Below, piece after piece: positions 43,850 through 61,212 of a stretch of 64,000 nucleotides of DNA. Source of the stretch: Schistosoma mansoni (lineage: Eukaryota > Platyhelminthes > Trematoda > Strigeidida > Schistosomatidae); assembly GCF_000237925.1 (NCBI RefSeq), contig NW_017386071.1, positions 248,001 to 312,000 on the forward strand, in the 5' to 3' direction. Position numbers and translations under genes: made by a program. Numbering within the stretch: position 1 is the stretch's first letter; the number at the start of each line of letters is the position of its first letter. The notes below the pieces were generated by a model. That model did no database searches. It saw only the letters and a program-made list of their open reading frames with translations, and had not been told where the DNA came from.

Positions 43850-46430
43850 GCTGTCATATCGTTGCTTTTCAAAGAAGCATATAAAGCGCTTATACGATGA
43901 AGATCTCATAGCTATAGGATCATTGAAGTGTCCTTCAAAATAAGGAAGGAAAGTGTTGCAATGAACTTTTTCTTGTACCATGCAACCGATAATGATAGTA
44001 GTGAAGATAATGGGGATCAGATTTATGAGAGGCTGGACTCTATTCAGGAAAAGACCTGAACGTCCTGATGGAAGATCTAAACGCTAAGTTCAGACTAGAC
44101 AACACTGGGTATGAATTTATAATGGGGCGGTACAGACTGAAAAGGATGACAACGAAGAGAAACTGATAGACCCATTTGCATGAAACAAAATGGTTATGAG
44201 CGGTAAAACTTTCTCCCACGAATGCAAATATAAAGCTGTATCAACTTAATATGACCACACTAAAAAGAATCAGATCGACCACATCTCCGTCAACAAGAAG
44301 TTCAGAAGATACATGAAAAATGTAAGAACAAAGAAAGAAGCTGGAAAAGCTTTAAATCACTACTTAGTGGTGGCCAAGAAGAAGAGGAAACCACTATGGA
44401 GAATGTCTGGGAGGGGTTTAAAGAAGCAATAAATTCAAAATACCAAGGGATGCTGGGCTTCATGAAGTAGAAACAGTAAGGGAAACAAACAGGGCTATCA
44501 AACGAATAAACAATAGCAAAACAACAGGACCAGACAGCATACTAGCGAAAGCACTCAAGTAAGAAATGGAAATAACTGTGACTATGTCCCATACTTTCTT
44601 GGAAAATATATAAAACGAAAAAGACTCATCCGCGGGCTGGAATGAGTAATACCTCATCAAGTTATCAATGATCGTAAATCATAGTGATTGTGAAAGATAC
44701 AGAGGCATTGTGCGCTTTTTGGGTTTTCCACTCACTTTTTTTGTTCGTCTTTTTTCAGGCCCTTTTCATTCAAGCTACTCTGTATTCTACCCTAGTTCAC
44801 AAAGTACCTTCTGCCTAGACTCTAACCACTAAAATATCACACTAGAAACAGTACTAGATAAAGTTATAAATAATGTTGCTAATGTTACATCCAATTATGA
44901 GTTTTTGCCCGTTCCAACTATTGAAGTACTGGCCGTCGATATCCGCAAATCACGAACCCAAGTAGGCAGGAGAACCAAAACTCCAAATTAAGTTTATTTG
45001 CAATTCACAAATAATCGACCAAAATCGTTCTAACAACAATAATTATAACAATTACAAAGCAAACTTTCAATTTTATAGGTTCCCGGAGCAAAAACTCCTA
45101 AATACCAAACCAATGACAAAAGAAACCAAAATGTCCGAAAAGAATGATATAAACAAACAAGTCCAAAGGTTAAGTAAAACAAACACATCCAAAAACACAG
45201 TAAAATTGATGTACAGTAAAAAGGTTTTAATCAGCCAAATGTCTTCAGTTCTCCCGTAACAGCTAAAACGAACTTAAACGTTGGCGGAACACCAATCCAG
45301 ATATTAAGATGCTGGACTTCATCAGGGTGAATTATTTACCAACCGAATCGTGGCACTACAGATCATTGTTGAGCAATGAAAAGAATGACAAACATAGCTC
45401 AGTATCAACTCTCTTGATTACGAGAAAACACCCAACAGTATGAACATACAAACTGAAGGATTCTCTCCGACATTTTGGAGTACCTGAGATCTTCGTTAAT
45501 TTCATGAGAAACTCTTACGATGGACTGAATTACGAATCTGTGTATAAGGGCCAGCTCATATTTAAACTTCAATAAAGACTGTTGTCATAAAATTTTCTGC
45601 TTTCGCCTTTTCACTTCCGGTCACTGACTGGGTCGTAAAAACCTCCACATTTCAGTGACAGCAGTGAATACAATGAACAGCTCGCACGCAGATGGAAAAT
45701 TTAGACTTTGCAAGTGATCCACCTCTTCTATCCCATACAGAGCAACAAATAATGTAGAGGGCAGCCTATGTAGCAGTAGTCTGCAACAGTAAGCCTTAAT
45801 GTTCAGAGAGGAAAAAGCAAGGTCATGAAATACAACACAGTGAGTGCCAACCCAATCGGACTGAATGTAGAAGCTCTAGAAGAGTTAGAAAGTTTCCCGT
45901 ACATTAGGGAAGATCAATAGTGGACAGGGACGATCCGATGAATACATAAGGGTAAAGATAGGCAAAGAGAGGGCAGCTTTCATGTAATTGCAGAATATAT
46001 GGAACTCAAAACAACTGCCGGCTAACACTGAGGTCAAAATTTCTAATACGAATGTCAAAACAGTTATATTGTATGAACTCGAAACTTAGAGAACCCCCAA
46101 AACCATTATCAATTAAATACAGACATTGATAAACAGACATCTACGTATGATACTTCGGATCTTTTGGCCAGAGACCACTAACAGCATTCAAACGTGTGGG
46201 CAAACAAACCAGTTACGAGTTGAAGAGGAAAGCAAGAAAAGACGACAGTTTGTGGGATGTACTCTGCCTAGACCATCATACTGCATCCCTTGAGAAGTTC
46301 CAATCTGAAGGAAGAGGGAGACTGAAATTAACTTTGTGTCAGAATTTGTAGTCGATCATCGAAAGTATGAGTAAGGCTCGTTAGAGACCAGAAAAGAGTT
46401 CCTGGGACTCAGTCAGAAAATCCTGAGTGA
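43850..46430 (+). mobile_element. Decayed RTE-type LINE (SR2/Perere-3-like), plus strand
   Basis: Fragments in several frames follow the order of the known schistosome RTE polyprotein. Endonuclease: DQIYERLDSIQEK (44017), DLNAKFRLDNTGYE (44080), NQIDHISVNKKFRR (44264). Reverse transcriptase: NNSKTTGPDSILAKALK (about 44510), SDCERYRGIV (about 44685), RIVALQIIVEQ (about 45350), FGVPEIFVNFMRNSYDGL (about 45475). Thumb/C-terminal region: KRKARKDDSLWDVLCLDH (about 46222) and onward to RPEKSSWDSVRKS (about 46380). Many stops and frameshifts show it is dead. A 600-bp stretch inside it does not belong to it. Confidence 0.8.
44705..45310. repeat. Unclassified insertion inside the RTE LINE
   Basis: The LINE coding trace breaks after YRGIV at about 44710 and resumes with RIVALQ at about 45350. 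Roughly 600 bp of A-rich sequence (many AAAC/CAAA words) intervenes where the family needs about 100-150 bp. Its family was not recognised and no terminal repeats were seen. Confidence 0.45.
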
Positions 46431-48028
46431 TGACTTGTGTTTTGTAAGGTTAACAGAGTTAGGTAACTAATTATGAAATTACAGCTGAACAGAAATACAC
46501 CAAACCGTATGTTCGCAACGCGAAACCAGTTCTTCCACCTGCAGAGACATAAAATTTGTAGTCTAGAGTCACTTGGCAACATAATTCTTTGTGTCAAACT
46601 TTACGTAAATGTACTGGGTAACTTGTAGTCGTATGGGAATAATGTTGCTTTTGAAAGAGTACTCCTTGATTAGAATAACTTATCAATAGCCAACAATGAT
46701 TCGACTCTGCATAATTCCAATAAACATTATCATTTTAATTGACCATCGACCAAACGTTAGGTACTAAAAACGTATATTTTACACCTTATACAGTTCGGAA
46801 TATTGGTCCTCGCCACCACTTCAGTTCCCTCTGCAAACCTTCCAGAAGTGAGAAATATATACAATCACACTCCTGCCCTAACGTTCAAAAGCTACAGCTC
46901 CAGCCAAACGGGGAAAACAAATTTGTATCTGTAATTCACAAGTAAACACGATTAGCTTTCAGAGACTAACTCAAAATAGGGCCTTTGATAACAGTCAAAC
47001 GCCTCATTTCTCAATCCCGAACATTTCGAAAGCAGCCACTCAAGTAATATGGCCTTATGTTCATTAGAACGACGTAAGAGATATAATGATCTTGTATGAT
47101 CTTCTGCTCGAAGATACAGAGTAACCAAACTGTAATAATTACAGTAGCAGAGGAACCAACCAGTCGCCATCTGTGAATATCACACGTTAGAGAGAAAAAG
47201 ATTCACCCTCCATGGTTGCCGAGAGCAAAAGCTTACACAGAACCCATATTCGCCGTAAACTGAACAACAGAATAAATCCACTCAAAGCCCGTTCACTACT
47301 TAGTGGTTATTTGGTTGAACTTTGCTTCAATTAATGAAGGGTGATGGTGTTTTTAAATGATGGTTAGTACTGATTGAACAATTATTGGTTAGATAACTAG
47401 GTGATAAAATTTGTTCAGGTAATAGTGTACATCTGAACTCATAATAAAACTAAGAACCGTCATCTTTCCAACTGCTTTGTTCGGGTTTCGAGTGGGTGAT
47501 AGTGAGTATGCAAACTAACTAGACAAATATTCCTCACTCATTAAGTTTCAAAACTGCACACTGACCAAACGAAAGTTGAATGTTTTCATTCTCGGAATCG
47601 CTTCTTTTCTCTTATTGCCTGTCTGAGTTGACGTATGTGTAAAATATATGTATCGAATAATCATTCTTGTGTTCAATTTATTCTATCGAGTTATTCACCA
47701 ATCCAGATTAAGTTGATCAATATGTATGAAGTTAGGAAGGATAAATATTACGTTAACCACCTCTACATCCAATAAAAATGGAATTGGACAACTGTCCTAG
47801 ATCTTCTACTTAGACTAGTTGGGCCTTATGTATGTCTCCCAATTCCACTTCTAATAATACTATCCCTAACATGTTTGGTTCACATCCTCCTACCAGTATT
47901 TCTTACATATATATATATATTCATATTGTCTGCATAATTGTTTTATTGAATCATTTAGTTGCTTCTTCCCAAGCAAATTGTCTTTGATGCTCTTCCTTGT
48001 TATAATTTTTTTCCGTTAGTTTGCAGTG
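46431..48028. other. Intergenic, no recognised gene
   Basis: Short frames at 46739-46945 (plus) and 47170-46952 (minus) resemble no family I know. The GC-balanced composition at 46740-47320 suggests more transposon debris. An AT microsatellite lies near 47910. Confidence 0.35.
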
Positions 48029-48323
48029 GTATATAAATCTCCAAAATCAATAGCTCTGTAAATGTTCGACATTGGATGCCGACCACATCAAATTTAATAG
48101 ACTCACCTAGCTGAAGGCGCTCGGTCATGCATCCTCACCAGATCACGAATGGGAACGCTGTGCTCAACTTCTCCCGCGAACACTAACCAGATTAGATCAG
48201 CCACTTCTCGATATGTCGACGACCTTTCAAATATATCTTCGAACCTCTTCGCTTCTGACTTCTGAATTCACTGGGTGGGCACGATTCAATAATAGAAGGT
48301 GTTGCTGTTTAAGGTGTTGTCAA
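48029..48323 (+). repeat. Dispersed repeat, copy 2 (about 290 bp)
   Basis: Same orientation as 18894-19187 and matching along its length, for example GCTGAAGGCGCTCGGTCATGC and TATCTTCGAACCTCTTCGCT. This copy is a separate insertion about 29 kb away. Confidence 0.75.
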
Positions 48324-49260
48324 ACTGCATTAACTGTGGAATTTTCAAGTTTACACATTCCAACTTATCAACCAACCCAGTATTGTTACGTTTATTGGTC
48401 CCAGCAATCCTATCGTCCTCCAACAATGGTCTCTTTCATTACGAGATTCGCAATCTCACAAATAACCAGAAAACCGAACACATCTAATGCAGTAGAAAGT
48501 TAACGCGTCCCTCATTATGCATCACTGAAGACCTGGAACTGGACATAAACGACAGGTACTAAGCACAAAAAAATTATGTGTTTTGCACTGGTTCTTCAAA
48601 AAGATAATAGATACTAGATAAGTGCAGTAATTGAAATACAAGTCTCACAGAAATGTAGCGTGAACTTTCCTAAATAATGCATCTCTATTTGTTCGATTTT
48701 TAGTTGATCCTTCTAAAGTGATGATAGTAGTAAAAACAGCTAATAATTTCCCATAAATAAACAGCTCCTACGAATTTCAAATTTAAGCTGATCGTATTAT
48801 TTTTACTGGAAGAATCACTAACTTAAGACGCTTAAACAAGTTTCCGCAAGGAATCACGTTTTTATAAGTCATACGAGACACTGCTAAGTAGCTTGTTTAG
48901 ATATTATACTCTGCAACACGTCTGACCGAAATACTAGTATATTGTTACTCTTAATTATCCTCGACTTCTGGTTTGATTGCCTTTAGGTCATTTAGTAATG
49001 TGAGACTCTAAAGACAGTACTTTGAAGCCTTACGCATCCGATGTCTCTTCAATGCTGTAGAAGTATCAAACATAAATCCGACTACCGAAATAGAATATCT
49101 GATTGAGATAATAACACGAACATATTCATACATTTAAAAATTGACGCAGAAGCTAAAAAATCACTCTACATAGGATAAATATCGACTCCATTGATAGCTC
49201 GGAAACGCATTACATGTCTTCAGTCTTCAGTAATAAGGATAGTGGGTTGATGAACCTGTG
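48324..49260. other. Intergenic, probably 3' flank of the CR1-type LINE
   Basis: No exon was recognised. The part next to 49261 would be the 3' UTR of the minus-strand LINE. Confidence 0.35.
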
Positions 49261-50927
49261 TTAATCCTGACAGATTGCCTTCCAGTGAAGGTTCAGCTTC
49301 TCCTTTAAAATTTTCACTGATGGGGCTGATACTACTTGTTCGGGTAATGCGTTCCAGTCATTGACCACTCGATGAGAAAAAAGGTACCCCACCTTTAGTT
49401 TGTTAGATCTCAGTTTGTGAATCTTCTTGCTATGACCCCGGAGATTATAATTGCTGGAGGAAGCAAAAAGATAAGGTATATTAACACCCAAATCATAATT
49501 AAAGGTACGAAATGCCAGTATAAGATCACCTCGTGTCCTGCGATAAGACAAGGGGAAAAGGTTTAGACGTTTTAAACGCTTATCGTAAGGGAGTTTAGAA
49601 AGACCCTTCACTAATTTTGTCCCCACACGCTGGATACGCTCAGGTGATTTAGTATCCTTTTTCAGACATGGGCTAGCTGCTTGGATACAGTACTCTAAGA
49701 GTGGCCTTGCATAGGTGGGATATAAAATTCGAAACATCTCCTCGTCAAAGCATTCAAATGCTCGGCGAAGTGACCATAGCGCACGATAACCTTTGTAAGC
49801 AGCCGCTTTGCAGTACGTAGTAGTTTTCAAGTCGTGACTTATAGTTACTCCTAAGTCTTTATGTCCTTGAACGCGTGGCAGAGATGTACCATTAATGGTA
49901 CAATGGTAACTATTACCGTGGTCGATGTGTATGAGCACGCTCTTCCTGGAATTAACTTCCAAGCCCCAAACATGAGCCCATCTAACTAATTCGTCTAAGT
50001 CAGCTTGGAGATGACAACGATCGGCCTCACTTCTTATTGTTCTCCAGATTTTGACATCATCCACAAACAGTAATGTCGACAACTCAAGCAATTGCGGTAA
50101 TCCATTAGCATACAGAAGGAAAAGTGAAGGGCCTCAGATGGTGCCTTGGGGTACACCACTTTTGACCGGCCTCCATTCGGATAGCGTTCCATTGACCTCC
50201 TTTCTCTGTCTGAAGTCACATGAAAAATTCCTATCTATTCCTGTATAGCACCTGTTATTCCAACGCTCGAGAGCTTCTGTATAAGACTGAAGTGTGAAAC
50301 CTTGTCAAACGCTTTGCTAAACTCTATGAATACCACGTCGACAGACAGGCCGTTATCTAGGGCTGCTGTCCAATCCTCTCTCGCAATGAGTAAGTTAGTT
50401 AAACATAAACGCTTGTTACGAAACCCATGTTGCTCGGGAGTTAACAGATTGTACGAATCTATGTGACTCAGTGGCCTAGCCTGAAATATCTTTTCAAGTA
50501 ACTTAACGACTATGGTGGTCAGGCTGACAGGCCGGTAGTTAGATACGATCCGTCTCTGACCATCCTTAAATATAGGACTAACAATAGCGTCTTTCCAGTC
50601 TCCAGGTAGTTGAGCGAGTGAAAGGGACATGTTGAAGAGCGTCGCGAGCGGTCTTGAAATAATGTCCGCAAGCGATGACAGCAAACGTGGGTGTAACCCA
50701 TCGGGGCCCGGTATCTTACATGGTTTGAGGTTAGTTATCAATGGAAGAACAATTTCTTCAGTCACGTGCATAGATCCTATGGCTGGTATTTCGTTGTAAA
50801 TGGGACAAGTAGTTGTAACACTACACGTAGAGTAGACTTCACTAAAATAGTTTGCAAATGACTCAGCCAGTAAATCTGAATTTTCGTTTAATAGTAACGC
50901 GGGGATACCATCACTACGTTTTGTCAC
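49261..50927 (-). pseudogene. LINE reverse transcriptase, interrupted
   Basis: Two long frames, 50927-50235 and 50091-49261, cover fingers/palm and palm/thumb plus C-terminus. They are separated by a short broken stretch that still reads GVPQGTI, stop, GPSLFLLYANGLPQLL across the frame join. The catalytic Asp pair is retained in FVDD. Few mutations are needed to explain the breaks, implying a fairly recent copy. Confidence 0.85.
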
Positions 50928-52094
50928 TTCGGACAGGTACGGCGATTGTATGCCAACTGTCCTTTGTAAGTGGTACGGGATTTAGCTATGGCCTTTTTAC
51001 ATATATTTCGGATTTTTTTATATTCGCACTTAAATGATACATGTCCTGTTGACAAGGATAAGTCCCAGAAGTGTTTCCTACGCTCTAACAACTTCTGGGT
51101 ATCCTTATTAACCTATGGAGGGCAATGTGATAGCTTACGTGCTGACCATGGGATAAACGGTTGAGTTATGGAATTGAACGTAGCCTTAAACCTATTCCAT
51201 TCGTCTTCAATCGATCCATCAGCATCGATCGACCAGTCAATCGAGCACAGTCTCTGATTGCCGGAATATTACCTCTCCAGATATTAGGACGGGGTGGAGC
51301 AGATGCAAATTCTATACCATGTGTCCGGAACTTAAAGGAAAGTACGACGTGGTCAGGGGAAGGTGTTGAATGTCGACGACATCTTCACAGTGGTGTGTGA
51401 GGACAAGGTCTATCAATGACGGATCATGTTCAAAGTCAATATGTGTCGGTTTTCTGATACATTGTGCAAGTGCACGCTGAATAATTTTTGATAGAAGATC
51501 GCTATCGAAACCCCCACCTGAAGCTGTGAGCTCTATCCAGTTGATATGGGGTCTCCAACGATAAGACAACATTCTTCCTTACTCCAAAAACAGACGTGTC
51601 TTATGATAAAGTCGTCAGCAAGACAACACGGACTACGATATATTCCTCCTATAGTCACTAACCTGTTTTTAGACCTAATTGTACAACATACTACCTCACA
51701 CGTACCACTAACATGCGCCTCCGATATGATCGAGTGTATGCGAAAGTATGACATATGACATTATGTCTCCTCCCTTGTGATTTATAACTCTATCACTTCT
51801 GATACAGATGTAGCCTGAAATGATGGGAGAACAGTCTGTATCTACAATGAGCCAAGTTTCGGTGACAACAATTATATCGAGATTTAATTCATCCACCATC
51901 AAACTTAGCTCGTACTTTTTATTTCGGAGACTACGGGCATTCGTGTAGCACACATTTAAAGTGTTTTTGGAAACATACGTTCTACCCATACAGGTCTCGG
52001 AAGCATTGACTTCCAAGACCTGACATGTGCGCGAAAACGTTGGAATCTTTTTACTCATTTCAATATGAAGGACGAACTGAATAAACCATTTCAT
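49261..52094 (-). mobile_element. Near full-length CR1/Jockey-type LINE, minus strand, with a few lesions
   Basis: In minus-strand order, an EEP endonuclease comes first: CYTNARSLRNKKYELSLM and IIVVTETWL (51945-51845), IYRSP (about 51640), VGDP (about 51560) and VDIQHLP (about 51370). A decayed linker follows (51300-50930). Reverse transcriptase runs 50927-50050 with KIPGPDGLHPRLL, ISNYRPVSLT-like VSNYRPVSLT, EFSKAFDKVSH, SGVPQGTI followed by an in-frame stop (about 50134), and the catalytic LLFVDDVK (about 50065). A C-terminal region of about 270 residues follows, with RPLLEYC and FFSHRVVNDWNALP-like LFSHRVVNDWNALP, to the stop at 49261. Frame changes at 50235/50091 and within the endonuclease make it non-autonomous. 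The clade call rests on architecture and these motifs. Confidence 0.85.
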
Positions 52095-54835
52095 CGATTA
52101 TTACTCCTGAAAACTTGCTTCGAACCAAGTCTATATTAGTGCTGTTTTATTATTCTGAACATAACAAAACACCTAGAAGGACAGTGAGGCAACAAAAATG
52201 GAGCTCTATATCAGTCACTAAATACTAGGTCGTAACAAGGAAATTGGATATTGTGCAACTTTTCAACTAACGCGTTACATGGTGTCGGTTGAGGCGGACT
52301 GAATATTTTGATATTTTCTTGTCCACTTAAATGCGTTGCTTAAACGTCCTCCACTTTCGTAATGAGCTTAAGATACTTTTATTTGTGCATACTGTGACAC
52401 ATGGTTACCTGTATTATGCATTTTTACTTGTTCGTTTAAAATAAGTGCTATTGATGTGGCCCTTAAAAGTTCTCTCTAGGTATATTGCTTTGTAAGCTAA
52501 GCTTTTTTGCAGCCTCTTCTGTTCAGATGACTCCCTGAACTTTTAACGACACATAGCATGGATAAAGATCAAAAACACTATATCTGTACGCAAAAACGGA
52601 GGGATTCAGGTGAACATGCGAGAATCCGCCTTTTTCATGCTATTTCGCCTTTTGTTTCGTTTTCCTCCATTTCCAAATACATATCCCCACAGTTCTTAGG
52701 AGGTTTTAATGTGAGGATGTCTTTATTCCGAATAATCACATTATTAAATAACAATATATTGTTCAAATCCACTCAAAGTAGGAGACTCGATCATATTCAC
52801 AGTTTTCAATGAATTCGGTCGCAAACTGTGTTTATCACTCAAACTAACCTTTTATTTGTGCTTGCAAAGTATTTCTATCAAGGAAAACTGGTAACTGATC
52901 CTTTGTTGGATTTGAAGGAATAAGGAATGACCGTCATCGGTTTTGTCACGGTTCAAAACATGACATAGGATTTTGCTATATTGAGTTTCAGTATTTCGTG
53001 CTTCATTAGTTTTATTGTTCCAAGTGTATTAGTGCTTTATAGGAATATCCCACAAGTGTTCCACCCTTTGGTAGGTATCGGAACATTGGTATGCCCACCA
53101 ACAACTAAATATAGTCATCAATTTTGTCAGCTGTTCCGTTTTTATTTAACTGTCATAGTTGTGTTTCGAGAGAACCTTTCCGAGTTCGGAGTATCTGTCT
53201 CCTACCTAACTATTCACTTAACTCTATATGGTAAATGAGTTGATAAGATACATTTTGTGTTGACATGTGGGGCTCGAAGAATATGTGGACGTTCTGTTCT
53301 TTCAGTTGAAAAATGTTACATTAGAACTGGTCTTCATCAGTACGAAAATTGGCCGTATGTATTAATTTAGTTTAATTCATTTTCTACCATGCTCAAGAAG
53401 GTTTACCAGCCTGCATTGTTCGGTGGCTGGTAAACTATTAGGAGGGGGTAAAAAAGTCTTATTCAGTTAAGTAGCCCGTATTGTAGGCCATAGACGTCTT
53501 CAAATTGTTACTCATATCTGAGAGAATCACCGATAGGTTAGTGGTTGGGTTAGGCAAAGTGCTAGATAGATATTTAGTCAGCAAGTGAGACCGTGAACCT
53601 TGAAGCCAACTACGCCGCGTCGGGACGTGTGAGCTAGTCGGAGCCTATGGTAACAGACCATGCTTTATGGTTCAAAATCCGACTCGGTAGTACAGATGTA
53701 TCCATTCTTTATCACTCCATGGACCTTCGGTTTCTGTTTTGTTTCATGTGACTTGTTTCTTAATTTCATCCGACATTTTACAAATACACCTTTTTCAAGG
53801 TTATTTTTGCTCCAAATAAAATTGTATTAATTTGTTCCCTTACATCGCTGTTGTTGAACTGTTATACATTTGTTCTAGATTATATGTTGTTAGTGACTGA
53901 CTGCAAACTTGAACCATATCATGTGGTTTGTTTATCAGTGTTTTTAGGAGTTCAGTTTTGTCCTCCAAGCTGGAATGTCGAAATACAAATCTCCCCCTAT
54001 TGTTTTAGACATCAGTATTCACTTCACTAACAATCCTAACCTTGGAACCAACATCCATGTATAATAAATGCTTTAAGATTTTGCCTTAATTACTAGAGGT
54101 CTGTCATAAACGTAGCCATTTATTTAATCTCACTTTGCACTTGGATTCGCTGTAACAATTTCAAGTAAATCTGCCTAGTTTTCATCGATAGCCTGTCACT
54201 TTTACAATCTTATCGTGAGTTTAGTTGGATTGTCAGTTTTTGTTTATTGTTAGTAACACTATTATAAGCTTTTCACTCTGTCAGTGGTCATGGTATCAGT
54301 TTCTTTAAGTCGTACTAAACAATTGCCGCGTAGGAAATTTCACGGTTTCGGAGTCAGAAATAAAAGATTAGAACTTTAAAATATCAAAGAACTTATACGC
54401 GTTATATTCACGAATTTTTAGAAAGAACACCATACTTTACCATCACGAAATCTACAAGTTTGTTTAATAAAATTACAAACAGTTATCTCGACTGACTTGG
54501 ACTTTCCATCATCCTTTTATACTTGAAGTGTCACTCGATTATTAAAAAGCTCATTAAATACCATTTTTATTTTGAATTTGTATTACCAGCAATACGCGTT
54601 TTTTAGTTGACGAACAGCAAGAGTAAATCAAGGGCGACAAGAATAGCGGTATGGAGGATATAAACTAAGAACCGAGATTTTTTCTTTTGACTCACGTTAC
54701 AATAATTGTAACAATTATTGTTTGCTCTAAATTCTATATGATACCTACGAAATCATCTAATGTTCTTTGATCCTTATAGGACTTATTTATTATCTAGCTA
54801 CCATTAATCCGATCCTTGGGGGATTCTCATGAAGA
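52095..54835. other. Intergenic upstream of UXT
   Basis: No exon was recognised. A perfect hairpin lies at 53401-53435. A GC-richer patch at 53580-53700 (CGCCGCGTCGGGACGTGTGA) may be repeat-derived. The hydrophobic frame at 52981-53238 has no family support. Confidence 0.4.
53401..53435. repeat. Perfect 11-bp inverted repeat (hairpin)
   Basis: GTTTACCAGCC (53401-53411) and GGCTGGTAAAC (53425-53435) are exact reverse complements around a 13-base loop. No T-run or gene end is nearby, so the role is unknown. Confidence 0.85.
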
Positions 54836-55365
54836 ATGGATCAGAGGATACTAAAAATTGAAGAGCATGTTAATGAGACTTTGAAAACGAACCTCAAGTA
54901 CTTTGATTGTTCCTTGGGTATATCTAAAATACAGAAAAACTTTAGATGCTGGGGACTTAGTGTATGGTCAAATTTCGGAATATTTAGAACTAAAAAACCT
55001 TATTGAGAAAATGAAGGATATCGATGTCCCTCAAAATAACTTAAAAACCAAAGTAAATGTCGGAAGCAATATTTATGTAAATGGATTAATGTAAGAGCAC
55101 AACATTATTTAATGGACAGTTATTCTGTTGAACCTATTGCAGTTGACATTGGTCTAGGATTTTACCTTGAGTGCAGTCATGTTGAAGCCTTAAATATTAT
55201 TGATTCGCGCATCTCTATCCTAAACGGGCGTGCCGACATGTACAAGAAAAGAGCTAATTCTATAAAAGCTCAGATAAAGTTGTTTCTAGAAGTAAGTTAT
55301 CTGGTTATTTCTAATATTATTTTAAGGGTCTCCGAAATCTCCAAAATATTAAACGGGACTGCTAA
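54836..55365 (+). CDS. UXT: UXT, alpha-class prefoldin-like cochaperone, four exons
   Basis: Exons 54836-54897, 54935-55090, 55120-55291 and 55327-55365 join in phase to 142 residues (human UXT 157). Introns are 37, 29 and 35 bp, all GT-AG. The N-terminal helix reads ILKIEEHVNETLKTNLKKTL, then YGQISEYLELKNLIEKMKD; the central beta hairpins VNVGSNIYVNG and IAVDIGLGFYLE follow. The C-terminal helix contains EALNIIDSRISIL and IKAQIKLFLEGLRNLQ. These line up with human UXT segments (YEQLAKYLQLRNVIERL, VDLGCNFFVD, LGYGFFLEL, KAHIHMLLEGLRELQ). UXT is an alpha-prefoldin of the R2TP/URI prefoldin-like complex and a transcription cofactor. An out-of-frame ATG at 54829 starts a 10-codon reading frame overlapping the start, which could lower translation. 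It is convergent with PSMC3, 920 bp away. Confidence 0.9.
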
Positions 55366-56284
55366 ACAGTAATAAGATTTTTCTGTAAATATGTGTATTC
55401 TACATTTACTTAGAAGAAAGATGTTTCAAAACCGTTTATATACTACAACTATTATTTTACTAATAAATTGGATAATTTGAATGCCTATTGTTTTACATGT
55501 TGCTTCTACAGGTAACTAGGGTTTGGATCATAAATTTTAGCAAACAATTGTGAACCCTTGAATATTTCTGTAGATGATTTTTCCACGGTTCTTAACGAAA
55601 CATTGGGTTACTAGATCCATGCAATATTATATTTAAATGTATATTCACAAATCACTTTCCTGGGGTTTCTAAGTATGTAACAGTTCGATGTCCAAATATT
55701 TGTATACTGCATTAACTTTAAAAAAAACACCAATATATCCTTGGGCATTACGTGCAACAGTAAACTGGAATCTACGTCACGCCTTTTGCCGTCATATTTT
55801 AATCGTTTTGCCATATTTAACTACTTAGTCAAGGGTGTCATTGGGAACGTTAACCCGATACATTGCTGAGTAACAATTAGTTAAACTACTAGGCTAACGA
55901 AGCAGTTAGAACGCGTACGAACCTCTGGTTTGATCTAAAAAATGATGCCGCAACTCCAAAGAAGTTAAAATTATCCTAAGAATATGTTAGGAAAGTCAAA
56001 GTGATGGCGTTGACATTATAATAGGAAAAATAATCTAGTTGGCATACTAATAATAATGTTAAAATAAAGAAAAACAACTGAACAACACCCATCAGGTTGA
56101 TAGATAGAACACAACATAGTCCTGAAGTGAAATAAATACAAGGTATATTTTAACAAATAACGGAGGATCACAAACAGCTGCTCGTAGCACAAAGAACTGT
56201 GATGACCGTACACTAGTCAATGTACTTTAAAACCATCTGTGATTTTAATGTAAAAAAAACGCACTGGCAAAAATCTAATTGTAG
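55366..56284. other. Intergenic between convergent UXT and PSMC3
   Basis: AT-rich sequence with the two 3' UTRs and nothing else recognised. Confidence 0.6.

Positions 56285-61212
<4,928 letters not shown>

Noticed and set aside
46739-47170. Opposed frames of 68 and 72 codons
   Set aside because: Not recognisable as any protein family and without splice context; likely transposon debris.
52981-53238. Hydrophobic 85-codon frame, possible small membrane protein
   Set aside because: No in-phase neighbouring exons, no family resemblance, AT-rich context.
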